Shown piece by piece: positions 1 to 7,693 of a stretch of 13,703 bases of DNA (position 1 is the stretch's first letter; every line of letters starts with the position of its first letter). Made by a program: the position numbers and the translations under genes. The notes under the pieces were generated by a model that saw only the letters and a program-made list of their open reading frames with translations, searched no databases and had not been told where the DNA came from. Source of the stretch: Candidatus Zhuqueibacterota bacterium (GTDB lineage Bacteria > KSB1 > UBA2214); assembly GCA_022706175.1 (NCBI GenBank), contig JAKJDB010000023.1, positions 1 to 13,703 on the forward strand. Direction: 5' to 3'.

Positions 1-1549
1 TGCCGACGTTCTGCACATAGCCGGACATGGGGAACGAATCGGTGGTCTGGACGGTCAGCCCGTTTTCCGTGGCCACGGCGGCCAGCGAGGCGGCGGACGC
101 CGCTCGGCTGTACGCCGCCTGGCATTTTTCTTTCGCAGCGGTCATGGCTTTATCGTGTTTGAGTTTGTTGACGATCTGTTCTTTCACTTCCGCCAGGCTT
201 TTCACGTGCTCAGGCAGGATGTCCATAACCTGCAGCACCAGGTAGCCGCGTTCGATCTGGAACACATCGCTGACCGTGCCTGCTTTACTGCGGAAGACGA
301 AATTGTTCACGCGGGACTCCATGCCCACCTCGGGGATAAACCCTCCGGAGAAAAACGGTTGACTTTTTTTGCACACCAGGTTTTCCGCTTTGGCGATGGT
401 GGCGAGGTTGGATTCCTTGGCCGCCTCGGCCAGATAGGCTGCTTCCTCGCGCAGATTTTCCCGCGTCTTGGGACTGATCTCGTATTTAAGCAGGATGTGT
501 TTAGCCAGGACCTGCGGCTCCTTGTTCTCTACCCTTTTGTCTTCGACTTTGATGATATGCACGCCGAACTGGGACTCGACCGGGCCGACGATGTCGCCCT
601 TGGCGGCTGCGAACGCCGCTTCTTCAAAGGGTTTGACCATCTGGCCTTTGCCGAACCAACCGAGATCGCCGCCGTTCTTGGCCGAACCGGTGTCCTGGGA
701 GTAGATCTGCGCCAGGTTGGCAAAGTCGGTTCCGGATTTGGCCTCCTGAATGATGTCGGCAGCTTGGGTTAGGATCGCCTCGCTGTCCGCCTTGGTGGCT
801 TTGAACTCCAGCAGCACGTAATCGATGATCCGTTGCTCCGCCTGCTCATAGTCTGCTTTGTGTTCATCATAATACTTTTTGATTTCGTTTTCAGAAGGAG
901 CGGCTACGGAGGCGGCAAACTGATCCGCGGCAAAGAGCACATACTCTGCTTTGGCTTTCAGGTTGCGCTTCATATATTCCTGCCGGGCGTCATCTTCGGT
1001 CACCACCGCAGAGGCGCGGACGAGGTTGTCCAGTTTGCGCATGGGCAGGGAGGAGCGCAGGTAGTCTTCCACCGCGGTCCAGAACTGGCCGGCGCCGGGA
1101 TTGTCCAGCGCGGCCTGATAGCTCTTCATGTTGAAGGCGCCGGTGCTGTCCTGGAACACCTTGTTCTGGCGCAGCTCCTGCGGCGGATTGTTGTAGATCT
1201 CTTCGAGGATCTCATCGTCGGAAGCGTCGAGATGGACCTTTTTGACCACATCGCTGAGCAGGCGCTGCTGCACCAGCGTTTCGAACACTTGGTTCTCGAT
1301 CTGCTGCAGCTGATAGCCTTCCGGATCGCTGCCTGATTGTTCGCGATACTGAGCGAGTTCGTTTTGATAGCGTTGGGTGAACTCTTCGTAGTGAATTTCA
1401 TTGCCGTTTACCGAGGCGATGACGCCCTGGGGTTGGTCCCGTTTGAGCCCCCCCATGCCCCAGTCCACGACAATGGTGGCAATGAAGGCAAAGACCAGAA
1501 TCATCAGGATGGTCTTGGTGCCTTCGCGCAGTTTATTCATCATTCCCAT
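1..1549 (-). CDS. PpiD/SurA-type periplasmic peptidyl-prolyl cis-trans isomerase, partial (3' end beyond the left edge)
   Basis: The reading frame is open from the ATG at 1549 to the left edge without a stop (at least 516 codons), so the C-terminus is missing. Residues about 10-30 form one hydrophobic segment after a basic start, which should anchor the protein in the inner membrane with the rest in the periplasm. A SurA/PpiD-like N-terminal chaperone region follows (about 40-215, beginning VIASVNGNEI). A parvulin rotamase domain lies at about 240-338 with the conserved GGDLGWFGKGQMVKPFEEAAF stretch near 292 and FGVHIIKVED at its end. A second parvulin-like segment starts with AKHILLKYE near 348 but lacks the GGDLGWF core. 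Family knowledge: such proteins assist folding of exported outer-membrane and secreted proteins. The start at 1549 is chosen because AGAGGG lies 6 bases upstream; ATGs at 1543 and 1540 are alternatives. PpiD proteins are usually about 620 residues, so perhaps 100 residues are missing. Confidence 0.93.
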   Translation of the reverse strand, partial: MGMMNKLREGTKTILMILVFAFIATIVVDWGMGGLKRDQPQGVIASVNGNEIHYEEFTQRYQNELAQYREQSGSDPEGYQLQQIENQVFETLVQQRLLSDVVKKVHLDASDDEILEEIYNNPPQELRQNKVFQDSTGAFNMKSYQAALDNPGAGQFWTAVEDYLRSSLPMRKLDNLVRASAVVTEDDARQEYMKRNLKAKAEYVLFAADQFAASVAAPSENEIKKYYDEHKADYEQAEQRIIDYVLLEFKATKADSEAILTQAADIIQEAKSGTDFANLAQIYSQDTGSAKNGGDLGWFGKGQMVKPFEEAAFAAAKGDIVGPVESQFGVHIIKVEDKRVENKEPQVLAKHILLKYEISPKTRENLREEAAYLAEAAKESNLATIAKAENLVCKKSQPFFSGGFIPEVGMESRVNNFVFRSKAGTVSDVFQIERGYLVLQVMDILPEHVKSLAEVKEQIVNKLKHDKAMTAAKEKCQAAYSRAASAASLAAVATENGLTVQTTDSFPMSGYVQNVG

Positions 1550-1593
1550 TTGGATCCCTCTTGTTAGGATGAGCTAAAGAGCTAAAACATGAT

Positions 1594-1622
1594 AAATTAA
1601 GACAAATCCATCAAAGAATCAA
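1594..1622 (-). promoter_or_regulatory. Possible sigma70-like promoter of the ppiD-like gene
   Basis: On the minus strand TTGATT (1617-1622) is followed after 17 bases by TAATTT (1594-1599), about 45 bases upstream of the start at 1549. The spacing is ideal but the -10 match is weak. The position, between the upstream terminator and the gene, supports separate transcription. The leader also holds a perfect 8-base tandem repeat (gagctaaa at 1571-1578 and 1579-1586 on the plus strand). Confidence 0.35.
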
Positions 1623-1655
1623 GGGTTTTTCCCGATGCAGCGTCGTTTGTGCATG

Positions 1656-1686
1656 AAAAAGGCCTGCGGATTTTCCGCAGGCCTTT
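1656..1686 (-). terminator. Intrinsic terminator of the Ig-protein/T9SS-protein unit
   Basis: A perfect 13-bp inverted repeat (1658-1670 with 1674-1686, arm aaaggcctgcgga) closes a 3-base loop. On the minus strand it runs into a T-tract (complement of 1656-1660). It lies about 90 bases downstream of the stop codon of the T9SS cargo gene and upstream of the ppiD-like gene, so it most likely ends the minus-strand transcript arriving from the right. Confidence 0.88.
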
Positions 1687-1778
1687 GGGAGGTATCCGTT
1701 TGGGAGGAAGGAACGGATGGCTTCTGCAACTCGACCTCGGCAACCGGCCGACGAACGCCGGTTCGGGAAAGGCAGGGT

Positions 1779-2744
1779 CTACTTGATCAGCGCCATTTTC
1801 TTGACCTGATGATAGGAGCCCGCTTTCATCACATACAGATACATGCCCGAGGGCAGAGAGCGGCCGTCAAAGTTGATTCTGTGAATGCCGGCGGCGAGTT
1901 TGCCGTCCACCAGCGTGGCCACTTGGCGGCCGAGCAGATCAAAGACCACCAGCTGAACGCGTCCCTCTTCCTTCACCTTAAACATGATCTCGGTGGTGGG
2001 ATTGAAGGGATTGGGGAAATTCTGGCCCAGCTCATAGCGATCCGGAACAGCAAGGTTGATCTCCTTGATATCCGAGAGCATCACCTGGCCGTCGGTGTCG
2101 ATCTGTTTCAGCCGATAATAATATTTGCCGCTGACCACGTCCTTGTCCACATAGCTGTAGGATTGTGCGGCGGTGGTGGAGCCGGCGCCGGACAGAAACG
2201 CGATCTTTTCAAAGGTCTGGCCGTTCTGGCTGCGCAGCACTTCAAAACCAAAGTTGTTGGTTTCGCTGACCGTCTTCCAATCCAGGGTCACCTCGTAGCC
2301 CCAGCCGCGATCGCGACAGGCGGCGGCAAAGGAGACCATCTCCACCGGCAGCGCGGCGTTGCCCACGTTCTGCAGTCCGCCGGTTTCCGCTTCACTGAGT
2401 GTCACATATCGGCTGGAGCTGCGGGCGCCGGCAAAGGCGCCGGTGCCGATGTTGGTGAACAGCACCACCAGGGTATCGCCGGCCTTCCAGGCGGGCAGGA
2501 TGGAGGCGAAATCCATCAGGTTAATCATCCAGCCGCCGGTATCGGAGCAAGAATCCGCCGCCGTCGTATCGACGATATCGCTGGTGAGATAGGCGCGATA
2601 GATGATCTCTTTTTCCAAAGGAATCGAGGCATCGGGATTTTGCACCGTGCCGTAAATGATGTTGTCCAATTGGGCGAACCCAATTCCGGCCGTGCCCAGC
2701 AAAAAGCCCAGCATGACCGTTGTTATAAGCATTCTGTATTTCAT
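1779..2744 (-). CDS. Secreted T9SS cargo protein with type A C-terminal sorting domain
   Basis: This is a 321-residue protein from the ATG at 2744, chosen because GGAGGT lies 6 bases upstream; an upstream TTG extension of six codons is unlikely. Residues 1-24 are a signal peptide (basic MKYR, hydrophobic core, GFA cleavage). Residues about 25-130 form a small beta-rich domain with GTV...IYRAYLT...GGW...WKAGDTLVVLFTN, a pattern seen in surface proteins of FCB bacteria. Residues about 131-230 are the common LPVEMVSF...NNFGFEVLRSQNG...YYYRLKQIDTDG FN3-like domain. Residues 236-321 are a canonical type A sorting domain (ELGQNFPNPFNPTTEI, VFDLLGRQVATLVDG, LPSGMYLYVM, KKMALIK). By family knowledge, cargo crosses the inner membrane by Sec and the outer membrane by T9SS, which removes this domain and usually attaches the protein to the surface. 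No catalytic domain is visible; binding or adhesion is a guess. It lies 64 bases downstream of the giant Ig protein gene, probably in one transcript. Confidence 0.93.
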   Translation of the reverse strand: MKYRMLITTVMLGFLLGTAGIGFAQLDNIIYGTVQNPDASIPLEKEIIYRAYLTSDIVDTTAADSCSDTGGWMINLMDFASILPAWKAGDTLVVLFTNIGTGAFAGARSSSRYVTLSEAETGGLQNVGNAALPVEMVSFAAACRDRGWGYEVTLDWKTVSETNNFGFEVLRSQNGQTFEKIAFLSGAGSTTAAQSYSYVDKDVVSGKYYYRLKQIDTDGQVMLSDIKEINLAVPDRYELGQNFPNPFNPTTEIMFKVKEEGRVQLVVFDLLGRQVATLVDGKLAAGIHRINFDGRSLPSGMYLYVMKAGSYHQVKKMALIK

Positions 2745-2770
2745 GATATAACCTCCAAACAATTCTGGGT

Positions 2771-2797
2771 AAAGGGGGGGCGAAGGCCGCCCTCCCC
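2771..2797 (-). terminator. GC-rich hairpin between the Ig protein and T9SS cargo genes (possible attenuator)
   Basis: Seven Gs plus cg at 2774-2782 pair with cgccctcccc at 2788-2797 (9 pairs with one bulged base, loop aaggc). On the minus strand the stem is followed by only three Ts (complement of 2771-2773). It lies between the stop at 2809 and the Shine-Dalgarno of the next gene. The short T-tract suggests partial termination or a 3'-end stabilising stem rather than a full terminator. Confidence 0.4.
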
Positions 2798-2808
2798 ATT
2801 TGATTCGC

Positions 2809-5800
2809 TTATTGCGGCCATGTGGCTGGTGCGCTGGTGCTGGCGTTGATCAGCACGGGTTCACCAGGGGCAATGGAAAAATTTTCCGTTTGACGCGAGA
2901 TGCCGGGAATGTAGACTTGGCTGAAGCGATTCTTCGCCGGATCGAGCTTGAGCACCGCGCGTACGCCGCCGATAGCCGCCGCCAGACCGGAGGCGTTTTG
3001 AATCGTGAGCTTGTCCAGAGGCAGAGTGATTTCCGTGTATTTGCCCGCAGCGCTCCGGTTGATGGTGAACCGGATGGAAGCGGGATCGGGCACGGCGCCG
3101 GTCATGAACCATTCTTCAGCCGCCAGGTGGTTGACCGCCACGAGCACCGGTGCGCCGGCGCTGAGGGTGAAATCGTCCTTGGCGCGGCTGATGCCGGGGA
3201 TAAAGACCTTGCTGAACCGGTTGGTGGTGGAATCCAGTTTGACCACCGCCACAACGCTGCCGACCGAAGAGGCCACCTGGCTGGCTTTGGCCAGCGTGCT
3301 GTTGATCAGCGGCAGGGAAAGATAGGTGTAGGCGGTCTGCGTCGGAACCGTTGGTCTGTTGATGGCGAATCCATACTTGCCGACCCGGTCGGTGATCTCG
3401 GATTCATTGTCGCTGTCGATGGCGCGCACGCAAAAGTACTTGCGCAATTCCGGACCGTTAAAGCTGAACGCGGTATCCGCCGTGGTGATGACCAGCTCTC
3501 CTTCGCTTTCCGGGTCAAAATAGGCTTTGGCCCCATGGCTGAACACCTGATAGCGCACGCCAAAAAGCTCGGGGGTGTTGTTGATGCCGTCGGTCACTTT
3601 GCGCCAGTGCAGTTGCACGGTGACGCCGGCTTTGTCCGCTGCAATGGCGGCGGGTTTTTTCGGCGGAATGTTGTCGATCGCACGCCCGCTGCCCATGATC
3701 GTGCCGGACATGAGTTTTTCGCTCTGCACCGCAGCAAGGGTGGCGTCCGCCGTGCGTTTGCCGGAGATCACCGGCCGGCCGCGGTCGCGCAACAGAACCG
3801 GATGGAGATCTGTCAGAGTCAGCGGGCCGTCGCTCGTTGGGGCCGACAGCGCGGCGATCGTCTTGCTGGGATCCCATACCGCACGCACCCAGAAGCGGGC
3901 GGAATCCTGGTTGCCGAAGAACAGCTTGACGCGCATCGAATCCCGGGCTGTGCCGGTGGTGTCGGTCGCGGTGATGGTCTCGGTGTAGGTATAAATTTTC
4001 CCGCCCTGCTCGAAAAAGATCTCATAAAAGCTGACAGCGGGCTGAACGCCGAATCCCGGGTGGTTGGCGGAAAAATCCCAGGTCAGGTTGACAAAGCCGC
4101 CCTGATCGCCCGGCACGTCGCTGACGGTCAGCCGGTTCGGCGCATCGATGGTCGGATCGATGACCGTGAACGGATCCGAGGTGCTGTAGAACCGGTCGTA
4201 GCTGTCGTGTCTCACCGTGAGGGTGAGCAGCAGATTGGTGGTGGTCTCATAGCTGGTGATGGTGAAATAGCCGACGCCGTTGTGCAGTCTCTGCAACCCG
4301 TCGGGCAGATCGATGTTGTCCTGCGATAGATTGCTGGAGAGGGTGAACTGCTCCGGGAAATTTTCATCCACATTGCCATAGCGATCGCGTGCGATCACCT
4401 CGATGGTGAAAGGAACGCCGCGATAGATCTCTCCGTCCGGGACCAGCGAGATATCGAATTGGCTGGCGGAGTGCGAACGGACGGTGAAAGAGGCGGTCTG
4501 CTGGTTGACGTTGCCCACCAGGTCATAGACCTTGCCGTCCTGTTCCGGATAAAAACGCAGCAGGCCTTCCTGATTCGGCAGCCACCAGGATTGAGAGACC
4601 GCGTGCAGCCAAACGCGGCCGGGGCTGCTTTCGGCTACATTGTCGAACACCCAGCTGATCTCATAATCCACGCCCATATTCAGATAGAAATCCCATTTGC
4701 CGAGCGTACCCTCATCGATGTCCTCGCTCAAATCGACTTGCACCTCATTGGTGCTGATGGTGCGGGCGGCCATGATGGCCGGGCCGGCTTTATCGCGCAC
4801 CGGCATCAGCGGATCCGGCAGCGCTCGCATCACATTGTCCGCCCAGTCGGCAAACCCCAGGCCTGCGGCCACCTGAGCGAAAAGCACATCGCCGGTGTCG
4901 CCGCCATAGGGGGTGAGAGAGGGTCCTGAGCCTATGGTTTCATTAAAACGAATATACACTTCCACCGTATCGACATAATCCGGAGAGCCCGGGTAGACGC
5001 TGAGATCCACGCCGAGGTTCTGTTTGGTGCCGTCATAACCGGTGATGGTCCAGTTGGCCGGCCGGAAGGATTTGATCGGGTAAACCGGTGACTCCGGATC
5101 GAACACCAGGCGCAGATGATCCAGCTTGCCGTCATAGTCCCGATCCACGGTCTCCAGCTGGAGCAATTTCGGCGCGATATCGTCGCGTTTGACCGGCACG
5201 TCGGAGCCAAGCAGGCTCGGCGGTGCATTGCTCAAACTGAAATCGTCATCCCATTGAGTGTTGCCGTTGTTGCCGGCGGAGGCCAAGTCCCGGACCACAT
5301 TGGGATTGAAAAAGTTGATGGCGCCGCTGTCCAGTTTGGTCCATTCGCTGCCCATATGGTTGAGGTACACCACGCTGTCGCGGCTGCTGCCGGAAAGCCC
5401 GGTATAGTACACATTGACGCCGTTGTACAGAGAACCATCGACAAACCATTTGAAGCGGGAGTTGCTGGCCGGCGAAGTCGGCCAGGCGGCGGTGTTCACT
5501 TTTTCGCTGAAAACCATACGAATGCGTTTCTTGCCTGCGGTGAAGGCTTTGATCAGGGCCGGTCCTGCTTTATCGCGCGCCTGCAAGGCATAGCCGTTGT
5601 TGCTGGAAAGAATCGTATCGGTGGCGTACAGGTCCTCGCACAGCCCCTGATTGTAGAAATCCCTGAATCCATTGGAGACGCCGGGGTTGTAATAGGATAA
5701 AACCGGTACCACGCCGGTGTTGGCGATTTTAGGCGTCGTGGCGATCAGGCGCAGGCGAACGGTGTCGTACGCAGCGCTCCAGTAGGTCACGCTTCCGGTC

Positions 5801-7278
5801 AATCCGGCGATGCCGGTACCGGAAACCGAGAAACCCTCGGTGCTGGTGCGGGACGGGTCCATGGCGTGGTCAAAGACCACCTCGAGATAATCCAGAACGC
5901 CCCAGCCGTTGAGACCGCCGGTGGCCAATTCAGACGGCAGGGCGTCCACCGTGTTGAACGCCAGAATGTTGGGCAGAATGCCGTCCTGAATGGTGACCAG
6001 TGCGCCGCGGGACGGCGCCGGTCGTCCCGGCGGCATGGCGGCATTGGAAAGACCATTATAATTGTTAAGCAAGTCCTTCACCACACTGTCGGCCATAAAC
6101 TGGATAGTGCCGGTGACGTTAGCGTCTGGAAAATTATTGGTCAGCTGAAAATCCAGCACGTTGCTGCTGGCGCTGCTGATGACTGCAGAGATGGGATTGG
6201 TGCCCTCGTCGCCGGCCGGAAGGTAAATTTCAAAATCCGTGTTGCCGGTATCGATGGTTTCGATGTTGACCGGTTCACTGAAGGTCACTTCGATCTGCCG
6301 GCTGGTCAGCGCGCTGGCCAGGGGTTGGCGGCGCATGGCGCGTTTAGTTTTGGCGCGGACGATGACCGGTCCGGCCTTGTCCTCCAGGGACAGAGAATTG
6401 GATTCCGCATAATGAAGTTTTTGCGACGAACTGGCTTCGCGGAACTTGTCCGCTTCGCCCGGAGGCGGCACATAGGTGAGGATGCCGGACATGCCGGTGT
6501 TGTAATCAGACGAGTTGACAAAAATGGTGAAGCGGCGTTTGGTGCCGTTCCAGTCGCCGACGCTGACCAGGCTTTGAATGTGCGTTTCCGTGCTCACCAG
6601 CCCGGAGAACATGGTCGGCGTGGCCAGAGTGTTGCTGGTGCGCATATCTTCGCTCCACACCAGATCGATCCGATCCACATAGCCGTCAAAAGCCGTCTTG
6701 CCGCCGGCGCCGTCGTCATAGTAATAGGCGTGGCGGATGGACGGCTTGATGCCGTCGTCGCTGGTGCGAAAGCCGGAGTCGATCTGCAGCGCCAGCTCAA
6801 AGCTGCCCACGCGCAGCGCACCGGCGTTGACCAGCATGACCCGCGGCCGGATCGCTGTATTATAGCCTGCGTTGTCCTCCCACAGAGAGTCGGCTTTCGG
6901 CGAACGGCCTTTGTGAATGGGAATGTAAAAGTAGGCATCCCGGTCGCCGCCGGCTACGCCCGGAGGGCTGGTGACGATGCTGTCGCCGCTGACAGAATAG
7001 GTATCCTGCCAGCCGAAAGCATCGGACGGGTTGGTTTCGTTGTCGTTGCCGTCAAAATTCAAGTCCACCAGAAAGGATACGCCGGTGAACTGATCGTTCA
7101 AGTTGTCCCCGCTCAGGGTGGACCCTTTGACTTGGATCTTGATCCATTTGGCGTAGCCGCTCTTGGTCGGGTCTGCTGTCTCGCGGTTGACAATCGTCGC
7201 CAGTTGCGCATATGACGAGACGGCCATGACCAGGAGCAGTAGAACCGTAGTGAGTAAGTAGCTTTTGGTCCTATTCAT
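2809..7278 (-). CDS. Giant secreted modular Ig-like/FN3 surface protein
   Basis: The protein has 1489 residues; ATG 7278 is preceded by GGGAGG at 6 bases. Residues 1-24 are a signal peptide (MNRTKSYLL..., SSYAQ end). Three tandem modules begin near residues 175, 432 and 700 with D-x-I-x-P. Each contains a first half with a D-x-L/I-x-L-V-F/W strand and a second half opening with DKAGP at 300, 569 and 829, then FSEPVN, FSEKVN or LSEDID, typical of bacterial Ig-like (SbsA/Big-type) domains. Module three carries a DxDxDGxxD loop (712-720), a likely calcium site. About 940-1035 is another beta domain (GVPFTIEVIARDRYGN). FN3-like domains start near 1044 and 1204. Two C-terminal repeats (about 1318-1414 and 1415-1489) share SLPL/TLPL, a V-x-KLD strand and PGISR. 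No enzyme signature is seen. Unlike its downstream neighbour it ends without a T9SS sorting domain, so its route through the outer membrane is unclear. Adhesion or a structural surface role is inferred. Confidence 0.9.
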   Translation of the reverse strand: MNRTKSYLLTTVLLLLVMAVSSYAQLATIVNRETADPTKSGYAKWIKIQVKGSTLSGDNLNDQFTGVSFLVDLNFDGNDNETNPSDAFGWQDTYSVSGDSIVTSPPGVAGGDRDAYFYIPIHKGRSPKADSLWEDNAGYNTAIRPRVMLVNAGALRVGSFELALQIDSGFRTSDDGIKPSIRHAYYYDDGAGGKTAFDGYVDRIDLVWSEDMRTSNTLATPTMFSGLVSTETHIQSLVSVGDWNGTKRRFTIFVNSSDYNTGMSGILTYVPPPGEADKFREASSSQKLHYAESNSLSLEDKAGPVIVRAKTKRAMRRQPLASALTSRQIEVTFSEPVNIETIDTGNTDFEIYLPAGDEGTNPISAVISSASSNVLDFQLTNNFPDANVTGTIQFMADSVVKDLLNNYNGLSNAAMPPGRPAPSRGALVTIQDGILPNILAFNTVDALPSELATGGLNGWGVLDYLEVVFDHAMDPSRTSTEGFSVSGTGIAGLTGSVTYWSAAYDTVRLRLIATTPKIANTGVVPVLSYYNPGVSNGFRDFYNQGLCEDLYATDTILSSNNGYALQARDKAGPALIKAFTAGKKRIRMVFSEKVNTAAWPTSPASNSRFKWFVDGSLYNGVNVYYTGLSGSSRDSVVYLNHMGSEWTKLDSGAINFFNPNVVRDLASAGNNGNTQWDDDFSLSNAPPSLLGSDVPVKRDDIAPKLLQLETVDRDYDGKLDHLRLVFDPESPVYPIKSFRPANWTITGYDGTKQNLGVDLSVYPGSPDYVDTVEVYIRFNETIGSGPSLTPYGGDTGDVLFAQVAAGLGFADWADNVMRALPDPLMPVRDKAGPAIMAARTISTNEVQVDLSEDIDEGTLGKWDFYLNMGVDYEISWVFDNVAESSPGRVWLHAVSQSWWLPNQEGLLRFYPEQDGKVYDLVGNVNQQTASFTVRSHSASQFDISLVPDGEIYRGVPFTIEVIARDRYGNVDENFPEQFTLSSNLSQDNIDLPDGLQRLHNGVGYFTITSYETTTNLLLTLTVRHDSYDRFYSTSDPFTVIDPTIDAPNRLTVSDVPGDQGGFVNLTWDFSANHPGFGVQPAVSFYEIFFEQGGKIYTYTETITATDTTGTARDSMRVKLFFGNQDSARFWVRAVWDPSKTIAALSAPTSDGPLTLTDLHPVLLRDRGRPVISGKRTADATLAAVQSEKLMSGTIMGSGRAIDNIPPKKPAAIAADKAGVTVQLHWRKVTDGINNTPELFGVRYQVFSHGAKAYFDPESEGELVITTADTAFSFNGPELRKYFCVRAIDSDNESEITDRVGKYGFAINRPTVPTQTAYTYLSLPLINSTLAKASQVASSVGSVVAVVKLDSTTNRFSKVFIPGISRAKDDFTLSAGAPVLVAVNHLAAEEWFMTGAVPDPASIRFTINRSAAGKYTEITLPLDKLTIQNASGLAAAIGGVRAVLKLDPAKNRFSQVYIPGISRQTENFSIAPGEPVLINASTSAPATWPQ

Positions 7279-7627
7279 GTTTTGCCTCCCTTTGGTTCTT
7301 GGTATCGAGTCGGTGCAATGATGCCTCCCAAAACAACCGAAAAAGCTTTCGGACTAATCATTCTCGGCAAATTCAGTGCCATGGTTGCGACAAATGATCG
7401 ATGACAGTCAAATAATGTAACCAGCTCCGCAAAAATGTTAAAACATCAACTGTTTGTTTATATGTGGATTATATTTTTCATCGCCACAGCGGTGCGCTTG
7501 CCCGCGAGCGCCGGCCGGAGAAAAATACAGCCATGGTAAAATTATCGTCACTGCGTGAAACATTTGTGCGGGAATGAAACAAATTCGGCCATGAATTGCA
7601 AAACTGTAATCGCAAATCCGTTTTGAT

Positions 7628-7657
7628 TTGGCGAATGGTTTTCGTAAATTTTACAAT
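7628..7657 (+). promoter_or_regulatory. Sigma70-like promoter upstream of the cca leader
   Basis: TTGGCG (7628-7633) is followed after 18 bases by TACAAT (7652-7657), five of six matches to the -10 consensus. An overlapping alternative is TTGATT (7623-7628) with TAAATT (7645-7650). Transcription would start near 7664, about 30 bases before the structured segment, giving a leader of about 160 nt before the cca ATG. This is pattern matching only; the promoter rules of this lineage are not known. Confidence 0.4.
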
Positions 7658-7693
7658 GATCGCAATACAGGAAGTTGAATTTTATTAGTGAAA

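Noticed and set aside
155..1336. Several plus- and minus-strand frames of 70-205 codons in the first 1.4 kb
   Set aside because: All overlap the uninterrupted minus-strand PpiD-like frame, which has clear parvulin motifs and simply lacks a stop inside the window.
1635..2849. Long plus-strand open frame (404 codons) opposite the T9SS cargo gene
   Set aside because: The minus-strand frame has a signal peptide, a ribosome binding site and a canonical sorting domain; the plus frame reads as low-information His/Gly/Ala-rich sequence expected from the complement of a GC-rich gene.
2800..4329. Plus-strand open frame of 509 codons, and another at 5866-7215 (449 codons), opposite the giant Ig protein gene
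   Set aside because: They are antisense shadows: no recognisable domain, Arg/Gly/His-rich composition, and the opposite strand encodes a coherent repeated protein.
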